IMG/VR virus record: IMGVR_UViG_3300044630_000609
Span: 1 to 25,845 of that record
Source: a virus
DNA length: 25,845 bases
Reading direction: 5' to 3' (one strand)
In this document: piece after piece, positions 7,614-15,346 of the stretch
Numbering within the stretch: the stretch's first letter is position 1
Layout: the number at the start of each line of letters is the position of its first letter
The notes under the pieces: model-generated
Database searches by the model: none
The model's input: only the letters and a program-made list of their open reading frames with translations
Told to the model about the DNA's origin: nothing
Translations under genes and position numbers: made by a program

Positions 7614-7630
7614 AAATCCTGGATTTTTTT
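7614..7630 (+). terminator. Weak intrinsic terminator
   Basis: AAATC (7614-7618), loop CTG and GATTT (7622-7626) form a short AT-rich stem followed by T residues to 7630. It lies just after the KxDG gene and before the next late box. The stem is weak, so termination may be partial. Confidence 0.45.
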
Positions 7631-7638
7631 GCATTAGG

Positions 7639-7646
7639 CATAAATA
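7639..7646 (+). promoter_or_regulatory. T4-type late promoter box
   Basis: CATAAATA followed by TTATTATG. The predicted transcription start is the A at 7652, about 40 nt before the ATG of the small virion protein, which has its own AAAGGA ribosome binding site. Confidence 0.65.
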
Positions 7647-7691
7647 TTATTATGAATCAGTAGGATTCAAAATATTTAAAGGAATTTTAAA

Positions 7692-8081
7692 ATGGCACAA
7701 TTTACACGTGTAAACGGCGACTTTCAACCGTTAATGAACTATGATGCAGATGCATACACAAACGCAGGCGTTAATGCTATCACTTCTGGTGCAACTGTAC
7801 AACCAGCTGGTCCTAAACTAGCTTTTGGTACAGTTACTTTCACTGGTGCGGCTACTCCAACTGGTGCTGATCTTGCAATCGCTTTCCAAACTATAGAGCA
7901 ATTGTCTACAGTTATGATGTACGAGTTCACTGAAGTTGGTGACAACACAGATACATTAGCACTTGCTATCTATCCAGTTGGCGCATGGGACTTCACAAAC
8001 GCAGGAAGTCTTGACGTAGCATTGACAGCAGCCTTAGGTTATGCTGTTACAACAGCGGCTACAGCTACATTCACAAACTAA
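7692..8081 (+). CDS. Small putative virion protein
   Basis: The 129-aa product is rich in Ala, Thr and Gly and poor in charged residues (MAQFTRVNGDFQPLMNYDAD at the start), with alternating hydrophobic and polar stretches that suggest a beta-rich particle protein such as a decoration or fibre-associated protein. No catalytic residues, signal peptide or clear membrane segment are seen. It forms a single-gene unit: a late promoter box at 7639-7646, AAAGGA at 7678-7683, and a strong terminator at 8102-8128. Such a dedicated late unit suggests high expression. The virion role is inferred from composition and promoter context. Confidence 0.7.
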   Translation: MAQFTRVNGDFQPLMNYDADAYTNAGVNAITSGATVQPAGPKLAFGTVTFTGAATPTGADLAIAFQTIEQLSTVMMYEFTEVGDNTDTLALAIYPVGAWDFTNAGSLDVALTAALGYAVTTAATATFTN

Positions 8082-8101
8082 TCTAATTAGTTTTGAGAAA
8101 C

Positions 8102-8128
8102 AACCCGAGATTTATTCTCGGGTTTTTT
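8102..8128 (+). terminator. Strong intrinsic terminator
   Basis: AACCCGAGA (8102-8110), loop TTTAT and TCTCGGGTT (8116-8124) form a perfect 9-bp stem, with T residues running to 8128. It ends the transcript of the small virion gene. Confidence 0.92.
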
Positions 8129-8134
8129 ACGGCT

Positions 8135-8142
8135 ATTAAATA
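8135..8142 (+). promoter_or_regulatory. T4-like late promoter box
   Basis: ATTAAATA, then GCAGT, then the ATG at 8148. The box differs from GATAAATA at two positions, but its position is the same as in other late units: the predicted start is the A of the ATG. No Shine-Dalgarno sequence lies between box and ATG. Confidence 0.45.
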
Positions 8143-8147
8143 GCAGT

Positions 8148-8606
8148 ATGAGTTTTAAAATTTCTTGCTACACACTATTTGATATCACCGATACTGGAGT
8201 GTTGAACCGTAGTAAACCTGATCCAGAGTTAGAACTGCGTGACTGGTTATTAAAAAGAAATACTCAATGCAATTTTGATACTATCTTGCAAGCTATTTCT
8301 CTACGTTCTCAACCTGAAATACTAAAACTTCCTGAATTAATAAAAATTAAATTTAATGAGTTTCAAGACTTTGGATTTCTGTTTGAACAGCAAGATAGTG
8401 AAGAATACAATTGCTGGACCTTTGATTTTGAAATACAACATCTTAGTGTATTTGATAACGGCATATCTGAGCTAGGTGCATTATATGATGATTGTGATGG
8501 TATACCTATGTTAAAAGTAGGAAACGAGTGGGATAAACTTCCCGAGTTTTTAGATGCGTCAGACGAACTCAAAAATATATATTTTAAGATTACACAATAT
8601 GATTAA
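8148..8606 (+). CDS. Conserved phage protein of unknown function
   Basis: The 152-aa acidic product begins MSFKISCYTLFDITDTGV and is rich in Phe, Leu, Asp and Glu. The pattern SKPDPELELRDWLLKRNTQ followed by FEFQ-like hydrophobic strands suggests a compact alpha/beta fold, but no catalytic motif stands out. I recall similar unnamed proteins in T4-like marine phages but cannot assign a role. There is no ribosome binding site; the ATG lies 5 nt after a late-type box, so it may be read from a leaderless mRNA. It overlaps the next gene by 8 nt through the shared sequence ATGATTAA. Confidence 0.7.
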   Translation: MSFKISCYTLFDITDTGVLNRSKPDPELELRDWLLKRNTQCNFDTILQAISLRSQPEILKLPELIKIKFNEFQDFGFLFEQQDSEEYNCWTFDFEIQHLSVFDNGISELGALYDDCDGIPMLKVGNEWDKLPEFLDASDELKNIYFKITQYD

Positions 8607-9066
8607 TGAAACACGCATAGAAAAGTTTGTAAGTCAGCAACTTTTGCAAAATTTACAAGATATAGTGATATATCAGGAAAACGACGGGAGCTACAAATTA
8701 TTCAATGCCTACACAATTTCTAAAAATCCACAGAAAGAGTACGTAGTAACCGGGAACACTGCAAATGCTAATACTAAATTTTATGTACTAAAAAACGCAG
8801 TAAGCTGGTGCATATTTGATAAACGTAATAAAATGTACGAAGCAAGAAGAATTACAGAATTGGACAATAAGCTGGTATCAATTGATGTAGATATAAACAT
8901 ACATCAGAATTTGTTCAAAAAGTCTAAAGTTACCGATGATAAATTGATGTATTTGGCTAAACTGAATGAAGATAGAATTAAAAAGAAGAATATAATTAGG
9001 GAATTGGAAGGCTACGTAACTGAATCAAATAGCTGGCAGAAGCAAAGATTTAACAGAAAACCGTAA
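8599..9066 (+). CDS. Basic phage protein of unknown function
   Basis: The product is 155 aa when started at ATG 8599, which overlaps the preceding stop by 8 nt; the open frame runs back to 8554, but that extension lies wholly within the upstream gene and looks unlike a natural N-terminus. The N-terminal half looks beta-rich (IVIYQENDGSYKLFNAY), followed by AVSWCIFDKRNKMYEARRI. The C-terminal third is a long charged helix (KLMYLAKLNEDRIKKKNII), ending in a basic tail. Function unknown; DNA or protein binding is possible from the charge. Translation probably depends on coupling with the upstream gene, as no clear Shine-Dalgarno sequence is present. Confidence 0.7.
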   Translation: MINETRIEKFVSQQLLQNLQDIVIYQENDGSYKLFNAYTISKNPQKEYVVTGNTANANTKFYVLKNAVSWCIFDKRNKMYEARRITELDNKLVSIDVDINIHQNLFKKSKVTDDKLMYLAKLNEDRIKKKNIIRELEGYVTESNSWQKQRFNRKP

Positions 9067-9081
9067 CAATAAGCCATAAAA

Positions 9082-9089
9082 GATAAATA
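9082..9089 (+). promoter_or_regulatory. T4-type late promoter box
   Basis: GATAAATA followed by CTTTATAC. It lies 26 nt before the ATG at 9116, leaving a leader of about 20 nt with GGAA as weak ribosome binding site. Confidence 0.7.
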
Positions 9090-9115
9090 CTTTATACTAG
9101 TCTTGGAATAACACT

Positions 9116-9832
9116 ATGAAACTAAACGATTTTGATAATAAGCCAGTAGCAACTGCTACTAAAGCACTTAAGCAACATTTTGAACTACCCTTCCAGGTAG
9201 AAGGAATGTCTATGCCTATAACTCAAACTATGCTACGTAAAGTACGCGGTTTGATGAGTGAAACAAAACAACAACCAAAGTTTTATCAAAGCCAAAATAA
9301 TGCAAGTTATATGAAATTGGTTTTTATGGAACAAGCGTTGTCACAACATTACAGTGAACTAAGATCACGCCCACAAGCACGTATCGTTGTAGAGAACGAA
9401 GAAGTAGAAAAGTCACAAACTATTCTTGCCGCACAAGATATGGTTGACTCTATCCAGAAGATGGTTGAGCAAGTCAGCGATATGATAGTTAAAGAACTAC
9501 CTGCATTAGTTGATTCAGTTCAATCTGAAATTGGTGTTAACGAGAGTTCATCATTCAGTCAACAAGCTTCAGAAGCATTGACTTCATTGCAAGCCGCATT
9601 GACACAAAGTCAGACTACAATGAAGTCTGCTGTCAACGGTATCACTGGTCAAGGTGGTGCTGAAGCGTTTGATACAGATATGGGCGGTGATATGGGCATG
9701 GCTGGTGGCGAAGAATTCGCTGACTTGAGTGCGACTGAAGAATTGCCTGATGGCGGTGAAGCAGATATATCTGCTGATATCGAAGAACCTGAAGAGCCAG
9801 CAGTTGGACCAGTGGGCCGCGCAAAAAGATAA
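9116..9832 (+). CDS. Acidic coiled-coil protein, putative scaffold/virion component
   Basis: The 238-aa product is of a type found in T4-like marine phages, recognised by the segments MKLNDF, SYMKLVFMEQAL, RIVVENEEVEKSQTILAAQDMVDSIQ (residues about 95-120, shown in part) and KELPALVDS. The middle 90 residues should be helical and may form a coiled coil. From about residue 183 the protein is Gly/Met/Asp/Glu-rich and very acidic, ending in the basic GRAKR. A helical body with an acidic disordered tail fits a prohead scaffold or core protein, but that is inference. It is transcribed from a late box at 9082-9089 and is followed after 5 nt by a small gene that is probably its partner. Confidence 0.7.
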   Translation: MKLNDFDNKPVATATKALKQHFELPFQVEGMSMPITQTMLRKVRGLMSETKQQPKFYQSQNNASYMKLVFMEQALSQHYSELRSRPQARIVVENEEVEKSQTILAAQDMVDSIQKMVEQVSDMIVKELPALVDSVQSEIGVNESSSFSQQASEALTSLQAALTQSQTTMKSAVNGITGQGGAEAFDTDMGGDMGMAGGEEFADLSATEELPDGGEADISADIEEPEEPAVGPVGRAKR

Positions 9833-9837
9833 TAACT

Positions 9838-10161
9838 ATGTTATTGTTTGAACTCGATAGTCCAACACCGCTTTTAGTAAAACTAATCGCTGTTGTCAGT
9901 CAACTAAAAACTCAGATTGACAACGGTGAAGAAAAAAGCAATTGGACTGTTGATGAATTTCTTTCATATCTAAAAGATAATGAAATCATATTAGACAAAA
10001 CAGATTTGTATGATATGATAAAAAATCCCCCTCTTAATACAAAGATAGCTAACATTAAAGCAGGAAATGTTATCTTCAAAGGACATGATACTCCACCTGC
10101 ACCCGAAGAGGATGAGAGTAAAAAGATTGTCAAACAAATGGCTAAAAATACTCTCAAGTAA
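9838..10161 (+). CDS. Small phage protein, probable partner of the preceding gene
   Basis: The 107-aa product begins MLLFELDSPTPLLVKLIAVV, followed by helical blocks containing WTVDEFLSYLKDNEIILD and DLYDMIKNPPL, and ends in a Pro/Glu- and Lys-rich tail. I recall similar short proteins next to the acidic coiled-coil protein in marine T4-like phages, which supports a linked assembly function; the role itself is unknown. It starts 5 nt after the upstream stop and its own stop is directly followed by the next ATG (TAAATG), so the three genes read as one operon. No membrane segment is clear despite the hydrophobic N-terminus. Confidence 0.72.
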   Translation: MLLFELDSPTPLLVKLIAVVSQLKTQIDNGEEKSNWTVDEFLSYLKDNEIILDKTDLYDMIKNPPLNTKIANIKAGNVIFKGHDTPPAPEEDESKKIVKQMAKNTLK

Positions 10162-10992
10162 ATGAAAAAACTAATGGTATGTGGGTGTAGCTTCAGTGCA
10201 CCTAGTCATAAACCAGAATATGCCAATACAGCGTGGGGAGAAGTCTTAGCAAAAAAACTAGGATGGGATGTGCAAATACTAGCACGACAAGGCTGTAGTA
10301 ACGGTGGCATAAGAATTCAAATAGATGAAGTAATCAGACAAAAGCCTACATTTGCTATTATAGTTCCTACTAACTATGATAGGATTGAAATACCTGTACA
10401 AAAAGATAAATTAAATTTCAGTAATAAAAATCTTTGGCAAAAGATACAAGAATTTACTCAACATACCAATGATCCTACTCTAATCGGGTATGATCCAGCA
10501 ATAGGCTTAGACAATATTAATTACAAAAACAATGACTATAGAATGATAAGCGAGACTATACATAGTTTGGTTACTGATTGTCCTCACTATTATAGAAAAG
10601 AATCCATTTCAACTAACACGCAGAATGCAGTCAAAGAATATCTCAACAATTTATACGATCCAAATTGGAAACATCAGACTGACAAATGGATCATACGTGA
10701 CGGTTTGACCCAATTGAAATATCATAATATTCCGTTCTTAGTTGTACCTGGCACATTATTATGGAGTTCAGTTGAAGAACTAATAAAAGACTTGACTATT
10801 GTATTAGATGAAAAATATCTAATAAAAGATTTAACATTGACTCCCTATGGCATTCAAGATATCTATCCGTTTAACGGAAAAGAATCTAACGATTATGAAA
10901 AAGACCCCGGCTATCATACTAGTCCTACTGGACAAGAATTTTTAGCTGAGACATATTATCAACTAATTAAGGATCGTTGGGATTTAGTCTAA
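10162..10992 (+). CDS. SGNH/GDSL-hydrolase-like protein
   Basis: The 276-aa product has the block pattern of SGNH hydrolases. GCSFS at residues 8-12 stands for the GDS block, with S10 as candidate nucleophile. ARQGCSNGGI (around 41-50) supplies the block II glycine, PTNYDRIE the block III-like Asn, and DPGYHTSPTG (D248, H252) the block V Asp/His near the C-terminus. Members remove acyl groups from lipids or glycans. It is just upstream of an Fe-S carrier gene and the glycan island, so a role in de-acylating a surface glycan is possible, but no substrate is shown. There is no signal peptide, so the protein acts in the infected cell or in the particle. It begins directly after the preceding stop. 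Confidence 0.68.
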   Translation: MKKLMVCGCSFSAPSHKPEYANTAWGEVLAKKLGWDVQILARQGCSNGGIRIQIDEVIRQKPTFAIIVPTNYDRIEIPVQKDKLNFSNKNLWQKIQEFTQHTNDPTLIGYDPAIGLDNINYKNNDYRMISETIHSLVTDCPHYYRKESISTNTQNAVKEYLNNLYDPNWKHQTDKWIIRDGLTQLKYHNIPFLVVPGTLLWSSVEELIKDLTIVLDEKYLIKDLTLTPYGIQDIYPFNGKESNDYEKDPGYHTSPTGQEFLAETYYQLIKDRWDLV

Positions 10993-10995
10993 ATA
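10988..10995 (+). promoter_or_regulatory. Possible weak late promoter box
   Basis: TCTAAATA overlaps the end of the SGNH gene and lies 4 nt before the iscA ATG. It has two mismatches to the T4-type late box, so it is listed only because of its position. Confidence 0.25.
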
Positions 10996-10999
10996 CAAG

Positions 11000-11320
11000 A
11001 TGATTAATCTAACCGAAAAAGCATCTAGCAAAATTAAACAAACTCTTGCAAAAAGAGGTAGTGGATTGGGAATTCGAATAGGTGTAAAAACAACCGGCTG
11101 TTCTGGATTAGCCTATGTACTTGAGTATGTAGACAAAGCCAATGATACTGATATTGCAGTAGATTGTAATGGTTGTGTGTTATATGTCGATCCCAAAAGT
11201 TGCCCCTACGTTCAGGGCATGGTTGTAGATTTTGTACGTAATGGCTTAAACGAGGGATTTGAATTTAATAATCCAAATGAACGAGACCGTTGTGGTTGCG
11301 GGGAAAGCTTCAGGGTTTAA
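11000..11320 (+). CDS. iscA: A-type iron-sulfur carrier (IscA/HesB family)
   Basis: This 106-aa protein is nearly the length of E. coli IscA (107 aa) and keeps the whole family pattern: TGCSGLAYVLEY in the centre (C34) and RCGCGESF at the end (C98 and C100), the three cysteines that hold Fe or an Fe-S cluster. Three further cysteines (C56, C59, C68) are extra. A-type carriers hand clusters to apo-enzymes. Phages are known to carry hesB/iscA-like auxiliary genes; here it may support a phage or host Fe-S enzyme during infection. It starts 7 nt after the SGNH gene stop and ends directly at the next ATG, so it is co-transcribed with the glycan genes. Confidence 0.93.
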   Translation: MINLTEKASSKIKQTLAKRGSGLGIRIGVKTTGCSGLAYVLEYVDKANDTDIAVDCNGCVLYVDPKSCPYVQGMVVDFVRNGLNEGFEFNNPNERDRCGCGESFRV

Positions 11321-12205
11321 ATGGATTTGGTTACTGTTGTATGTAATAGAGATTACCAACAAATGTTATTACAAGCTGAGAGCATACAAAAATTCTTAGC
11401 ACCATGCAAACACTGGGTCATAGTAAATGACGAGGTTCCGGATGTTTTATTCTGGCAGAATAATTTATCCAAATATTACACTAAACATGAATTAATAGTA
11501 ATTCCATATACTGATTTATTTGAAAATACCAACAACTATATAGGACATTATACACAGCAAGTTTGCAAGTTATTAATTGTTAAATTAATCAAGGATGATT
11601 ACTTAATATTGGATGCAAAAAACTTCTTTGTTAAGCCAACTAATACAAATGAATGGGATAATATTCTAGGGTCCGGTAGGGTAGAATTTTTAGAACTTCC
11701 CCCTATTGAAGAATTTAATTATCCACACTTAATTAAATTACCTGATATATGGAAAATGACAGTTGCTATCTACAAAGAAGTATTGCATTTAGAATTACCT
11801 AAATTCTTTTTAGGACCATTAACACCTTTTAAAATTCAAGCCGATGTATTATTAAATTATGAAGATTTAGATTTGTTATATGACTTACTAAGCACATGGG
11901 AATATGAGAGAGAACTTCATACTAACATTGGTCCTAGTGAGTTTATATTCTATTCATTTTTATGCAAAGAGTTAATACAGATAAACAAGAATGTCACATT
12001 AATTGCAATTGAAAATAAGCATCATACATGCTGGAATACTTCTAGTATAGAAAGTAATCCAAACTTTTTAAAAGAATATATAGATGATAATAAAAATATC
12101 AAAGTTTTAGGGTTGCATCACAAATTTTTAAAATCTTGTAACACTGAGCAAATTAATAGAATAAATGATTGGTTATGCAAAATGTCATTTACTTTTAAAT
12201 ATTAA
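11321..12205 (+). CDS. Glycosyltransferase-like protein (DUF6492 type), copy 1
   Basis: The 294-aa product begins MDLVTVVCNRDYQQMLLQAE and contains SIQKFLAPCKHWVIVND and KDDYLILDAKNFFVK, a pattern like the GT-A nucleotide-sugar-binding half of DUF6492-type glycosyltransferases, where the LILD segment stands at the position of the metal-binding DxD. The second half (from TPFKIQADVL through SEFIFYSFL) is also shared with the next gene. It is the first gene of the glycan island and begins directly after the iscA stop. Transfer of a sugar to a glycan or to a phage/host surface structure is inferred. AT-content is higher than in neighbouring replication genes, which could indicate separate acquisition. 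Confidence 0.68.
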   Translation: MDLVTVVCNRDYQQMLLQAESIQKFLAPCKHWVIVNDEVPDVLFWQNNLSKYYTKHELIVIPYTDLFENTNNYIGHYTQQVCKLLIVKLIKDDYLILDAKNFFVKPTNTNEWDNILGSGRVEFLELPPIEEFNYPHLIKLPDIWKMTVAIYKEVLHLELPKFFLGPLTPFKIQADVLLNYEDLDLLYDLLSTWEYERELHTNIGPSEFIFYSFLCKELIQINKNVTLIAIENKHHTCWNTSSIESNPNFLKEYIDDNKNIKVLGLHHKFLKSCNTEQINRINDWLCKMSFTFKY

Positions 12206-12213
12206 GAATTCCA

Positions 12214-13095
12214 ATGGATTTAGTAACAGTTACTTGTAATAGAGATTTAACGGCAATGATATTGCAAGCTGAAAGTATTCAAAAGTTTTTGAATCCATGT
12301 ACCCATTGGGTAATAGTTAATGAAAATACACCAGACTTAGGCCAATGGCATAAAGCATTGTCACCGTTTTATATAAATCATAAATTAAAATTATTACCTA
12401 GATTATATGATGCACCTGAAGATTATTCTGATATAGATGCTAAATGGGGATGGAGGATGCAACAAATTCAAAAGCTGTATGTTGCTACTATATTAGAGGA
12501 TGACTATTTGATACTAGACAGTCGAAATCTTTTTATTAAAAATACTGATTTAGAAGAATTTAGAGAAATACAAGGGTCTGGTATAATTCAAAGACTTGAT
12601 GATTCTAAATTTAATAATCCTAGACATCAGGCATATTTAGAAAAATATTGTAGTAAATTAGGTATAGATAAACCTAAATTTGCATTGTGTGAATTTACTC
12701 CATTTAAAATTGATTTAGACACTATAAAAAACTTTAAGGATTTATATAATGTGCATGAATATTTGATATCGGAGCCATATATACACACAAATCTAGAATC
12801 ATCATCTGAATTCATTCTTTATTCAATGTTGATACCAAATATTTCGACCAACTTTAAAGAAGAAATTAAATGGGAAACGATACAAAATTTTCCAGTAAAA
12901 GAAGATAATATTTTATATGCTAAAACATTTCTACAAATGACTAAAGCAATCAATAACAAGAATATTAAGGTATTGAAATTTGATCGGTCATTAATAGATA
13001 ATCTTAAACAATCTGATTTAGACATACTAAATAATATTCTTCAAGAATTAAGATTCTCTTTTAGATTTTACCAAACACATGAAAAAAATAGATGA
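12214..13095 (+). CDS. Glycosyltransferase-like protein (DUF6492 type), copy 2
   Basis: This 293-aa product is a clear paralogue of the preceding one: MDLVTV-CNRD, ILQAESIQKFL-PC-HWVIVN, DDYLILDSRNLF, TPFKIDLD and SEFILYS line up in order. It adds the segment WGWRMQQIQKLYVATIL, which matches the GW--QQ--KL motif of DUF6492-type proteins better than copy 1 does. The two genes therefore come from tandem duplication followed by divergence and probably use different acceptor or donor sugars. Its 3' end overlaps the next gene by 17 nt. Glycosyltransferase function is inferred from fold pattern and neighbours. Confidence 0.68.
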   Translation: MDLVTVTCNRDLTAMILQAESIQKFLNPCTHWVIVNENTPDLGQWHKALSPFYINHKLKLLPRLYDAPEDYSDIDAKWGWRMQQIQKLYVATILEDDYLILDSRNLFIKNTDLEEFREIQGSGIIQRLDDSKFNNPRHQAYLEKYCSKLGIDKPKFALCEFTPFKIDLDTIKNFKDLYNVHEYLISEPYIHTNLESSSEFILYSMLIPNISTNFKEEIKWETIQNFPVKEDNILYAKTFLQMTKAINNKNIKVLKFDRSLIDNLKQSDLDILNNILQELRFSFRFYQTHEKNR

Positions 13096-13765
13096 TATAC
13101 TGTTTATCGTACAAGCACGATTAAACAGTCAACGAGCTCCATACAAAATGCTTAGACCCTTTAAGGGTACTAACTTGTATGAAATATGTTTGGATAAAAT
13201 CAAACAAACTAAAATACCAAATACAAACTTTTATGCGAGTATATATGAACCCGAATTGATTGAAGTTACCGCTAAAAAGGGTTTACAATACTATCATAGG
13301 TCAATTGAAAGTGCAAACAATGATAACAGTTTGGAACTAATTTATGAGTGGCATGACAAGTTTCCCAAATACAAATACTGTGTTTTGATAAATGCATGTA
13401 ATTTATTTTTAAAGCCTGAAACTATTGATAAATTTATTGATGCGTATTGCAATAGTGAACATGATGGTATGTTTGCTGTTATGCCAAAGAAACAATATTA
13501 CTGGAATAAAGAGGGTGAGTTAATAACTCCCTGGCCTTCTTCATGTAACATAATGAACACAAAAGAAGTTGAAGTTACATTAGAAGCCGCACACGTTCTT
13601 TATGCAGGTAGACTAGATTTAATAAGTCAAGGATATTGGATGGGTAAGCCACCGTACACTAAGAACAATCCTGCGTTATTTGAAATAGACGAATTTGAAT
13701 GTTTAGATATTGATTACGAATGGCAGTTTGACTTGTACACAAATTATTGGAAAAATAATGATTAA
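13079..13765 (+). CDS. CMP-nonulosonate synthetase-like cytidylyltransferase (NeuA/SpsF-like)
   Basis: The 228-aa product starts with FIVQARLNSQRAPYKMLRPF, the N-terminal nucleotide-binding signature of CMP-sialate/CMP-KDO synthetases and SpsF-like proteins (consensus I-P-A-R-x-x-S-x-R-x-x-K), and ends with ECLDIDYEWQFDLYTNYW, matching the LDIDTPEDW-type end of NeuA. Such enzymes activate a nine-carbon acidic sugar with CTP for transfer. The gene directly precedes and overlaps (8 nt) a NeuB-like synthase gene, which strongly supports this reading. The length is close to that of bacterial NeuA. The exact sugar (sialic, legionaminic or pseudaminic type) cannot be told from sequence alone. Confidence 0.72.
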   Translation: MKKIDDILFIVQARLNSQRAPYKMLRPFKGTNLYEICLDKIKQTKIPNTNFYASIYEPELIEVTAKKGLQYYHRSIESANNDNSLELIYEWHDKFPKYKYCVLINACNLFLKPETIDKFIDAYCNSEHDGMFAVMPKKQYYWNKEGELITPWPSSCNIMNTKEVEVTLEAAHVLYAGRLDLISQGYWMGKPPYTKNNPALFEIDEFECLDIDYEWQFDLYTNYWKNND

Positions 13766-14576
13766 TATTATTGCTGAGATAGGAATCAATCACAACGGTG
13801 ACATAGATGTTGCTTTTGATATGATTACTAAAGCTAAGAACGCCGGTGCTACACATGTGAAGTTTCAAAAAAGAAACCCTGATGTATGTGTTCCTGAGGA
13901 TCAGAAAAGTAAACCAAAAAGTACGCCATGGGGTCAAATGACTTATTTGGAATATAAACAATTAATGGAATTTACAAAAGAGCAGTACATGCGTATTGAT
14001 GAACATTGTAAAAAATTAGACATTGAATGGTTTGCTAGTATCTGGGATGTTGATAGCATCAACTTCATAGCTGACAATTTCAATCACACAATTGTAAAGA
14101 TACCTAGTGCTAAAGCCACTGATATGACATTACTTACACTTTGCAAAGAAAAATTTAAAACAGTTATCGTAAGTACAGGCATGTGTACTTTACAAGAAAT
14201 TGAAAACATTGTTCAATTATTCAAAGATGATAAAGAAAAACTTGTACTATTACATTGTGTAAGTGCTTATCCAGCTGGTCTAGATCAATTGCATATGGAT
14301 ACACTAGATTACTTAAAGCAGTTTGGTTTTGATATAGGTTACAGTTCGCATGAAACTGAGTTTATACCTGCTGTAGCATCAGTCTATAAAGGTATCAAAT
14401 GGTTAGAGCGTCACTTTACATCAGATAAAACAATGTGGGGCACAGATCAATCTGCAAGTTCTACACCTGATGAGTTCCAACATATTGTAGAAGGTATCAG
14501 ATTATTAGAAAAATCATTAGGTAAACGCACTGATGTATTAGAGTGTGAAAAAGACAATCTTAAAAAAATGAGATGA
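13758..14576 (+). CDS. neuB: NeuB-like nonulosonate (sialic acid-type) synthase, without SAF domain
   Basis: This enzyme family condenses an N-acyl-hexosamine with phosphoenolpyruvate to make sialic-acid-type sugars. Visible are IIAEIGINHNGD at the N-terminus, GATHVKFQKRNPD, IPSAKATD, VIVSTGMCT, HCVSAYPA, GYSSHE and ERHFT, i.e. the full TIM-barrel active-site set. The product is 272 aa from ATG 13758 (the frame opens at 13710, but that part lies inside the preceding gene). Typical NeuB is about 340-350 aa with a C-terminal SAF/antifreeze-like domain; that domain is missing here, and the next gene begins at once (ATGA overlap). The SAF domain normally covers the partner active site, so activity or specificity may differ. 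Confidence 0.88.
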   Translation: MINIIAEIGINHNGDIDVAFDMITKAKNAGATHVKFQKRNPDVCVPEDQKSKPKSTPWGQMTYLEYKQLMEFTKEQYMRIDEHCKKLDIEWFASIWDVDSINFIADNFNHTIVKIPSAKATDMTLLTLCKEKFKTVIVSTGMCTLQEIENIVQLFKDDKEKLVLLHCVSAYPAGLDQLHMDTLDYLKQFGFDIGYSSHETEFIPAVASVYKGIKWLERHFTSDKTMWGTDQSASSTPDEFQHIVEGIRLLEKSLGKRTDVLECEKDNLKKMR

Positions 14577-15346
14577 AAATAGCAGTCTGTATTAGTGGGC
14601 AGTTACGTAAATTAGAAGAAAATTTAATAGCTACTGCATTCAAAGATTATGATGTAGATTATTACATACATACTTGGGAGCATGAGCTTAACCCCAATTT
14701 ACACTTAATCAAAGACTATTTCCCCAATGCAGTTGTTGAAGTCGAAAAATATGAAGAAGTATTTGATACATGTTTTGATAATGGTAACACTGATGAAAAC
14801 AGATACACGTTTGCACAGTTCTATACTATTTTAAAAAGTCTACGTTTGTGTGCGAACAGTGGAAAAAAGTATGACTTCTATATAAGGTCTAGAACAGATG
14901 TAATATGGCCTATGCATTTATGGCCGGATAGAGTAGTAAATCAATTAAACTTAGATACTAGAGCAATTATTACTAATAGCAGAATGATAAAAAATATAGA
15001 TAGTATTGAATTTACTACATGCGAGATCCCTGTTGTCGCTCTTGGTATTGCTGGTTTAGAAAATAATATGTACGCCTTACGTGAATGGTCTTGGTGTATG
15101 AATCAAACGGCATTAGATACTATTGTTAAATATGATCCTGTTGATATGGTACATGTGGCAAAAAATATTAGGAAAGAAGCACAAACTAATACTGTTCATT
15201 GTACCTTACAAAGCCCGAGTATTTGGGGTAAGATTTTTGAGAATACAAATATGATAATACAAAATACTAGCCAATTCAATACTAAGTTACTGCGTTACTT
15301 GGATAATAAAAAGAAGTACATAGATTTCTACGGAGACATATCCTAA
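14573..15346 (+). CDS. Glycosyltransferase-like protein (SGQLR type), copy 1
   Basis: The 257-aa product begins MKIAVCISGQLRKLEENLIA and contains VDYYIHTWEHELNPN, FAQFYTILKSLRL and YDFYIRSRTDVIWPM. The SGQLR start, HTW segment and R-S-R-T-D motif occur in phage and capsule-locus proteins annotated as glycosyltransferases; the R-x-R-x-D stretch probably binds the sugar nucleotide or metal. The end KYIDFYGDIS is shared with the next gene. It overlaps the neuB stop by 4 nt. No signal or membrane segment is seen. A role in transferring the activated nonulosonate or another sugar is inference from context. Confidence 0.62.
   Translation: MKIAVCISGQLRKLEENLIATAFKDYDVDYYIHTWEHELNPNLHLIKDYFPNAVVEVEKYEEVFDTCFDNGNTDENRYTFAQFYTILKSLRLCANSGKKYDFYIRSRTDVIWPMHLWPDRVVNQLNLDTRAIITNSRMIKNIDSIEFTTCEIPVVALGIAGLENNMYALREWSWCMNQTALDTIVKYDPVDMVHVAKNIRKEAQTNTVHCTLQSPSIWGKIFENTNMIIQNTSQFNTKLLRYLDNKKKYIDFYGDIS

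Noticed and set aside
13026-13033. ACTAAATA as a late promoter for the cytidylyltransferase gene
   Set aside because: It has two mismatches, lies deep inside a coding region of very high AT content, and there is no fixed distance to the ATG at 13079.
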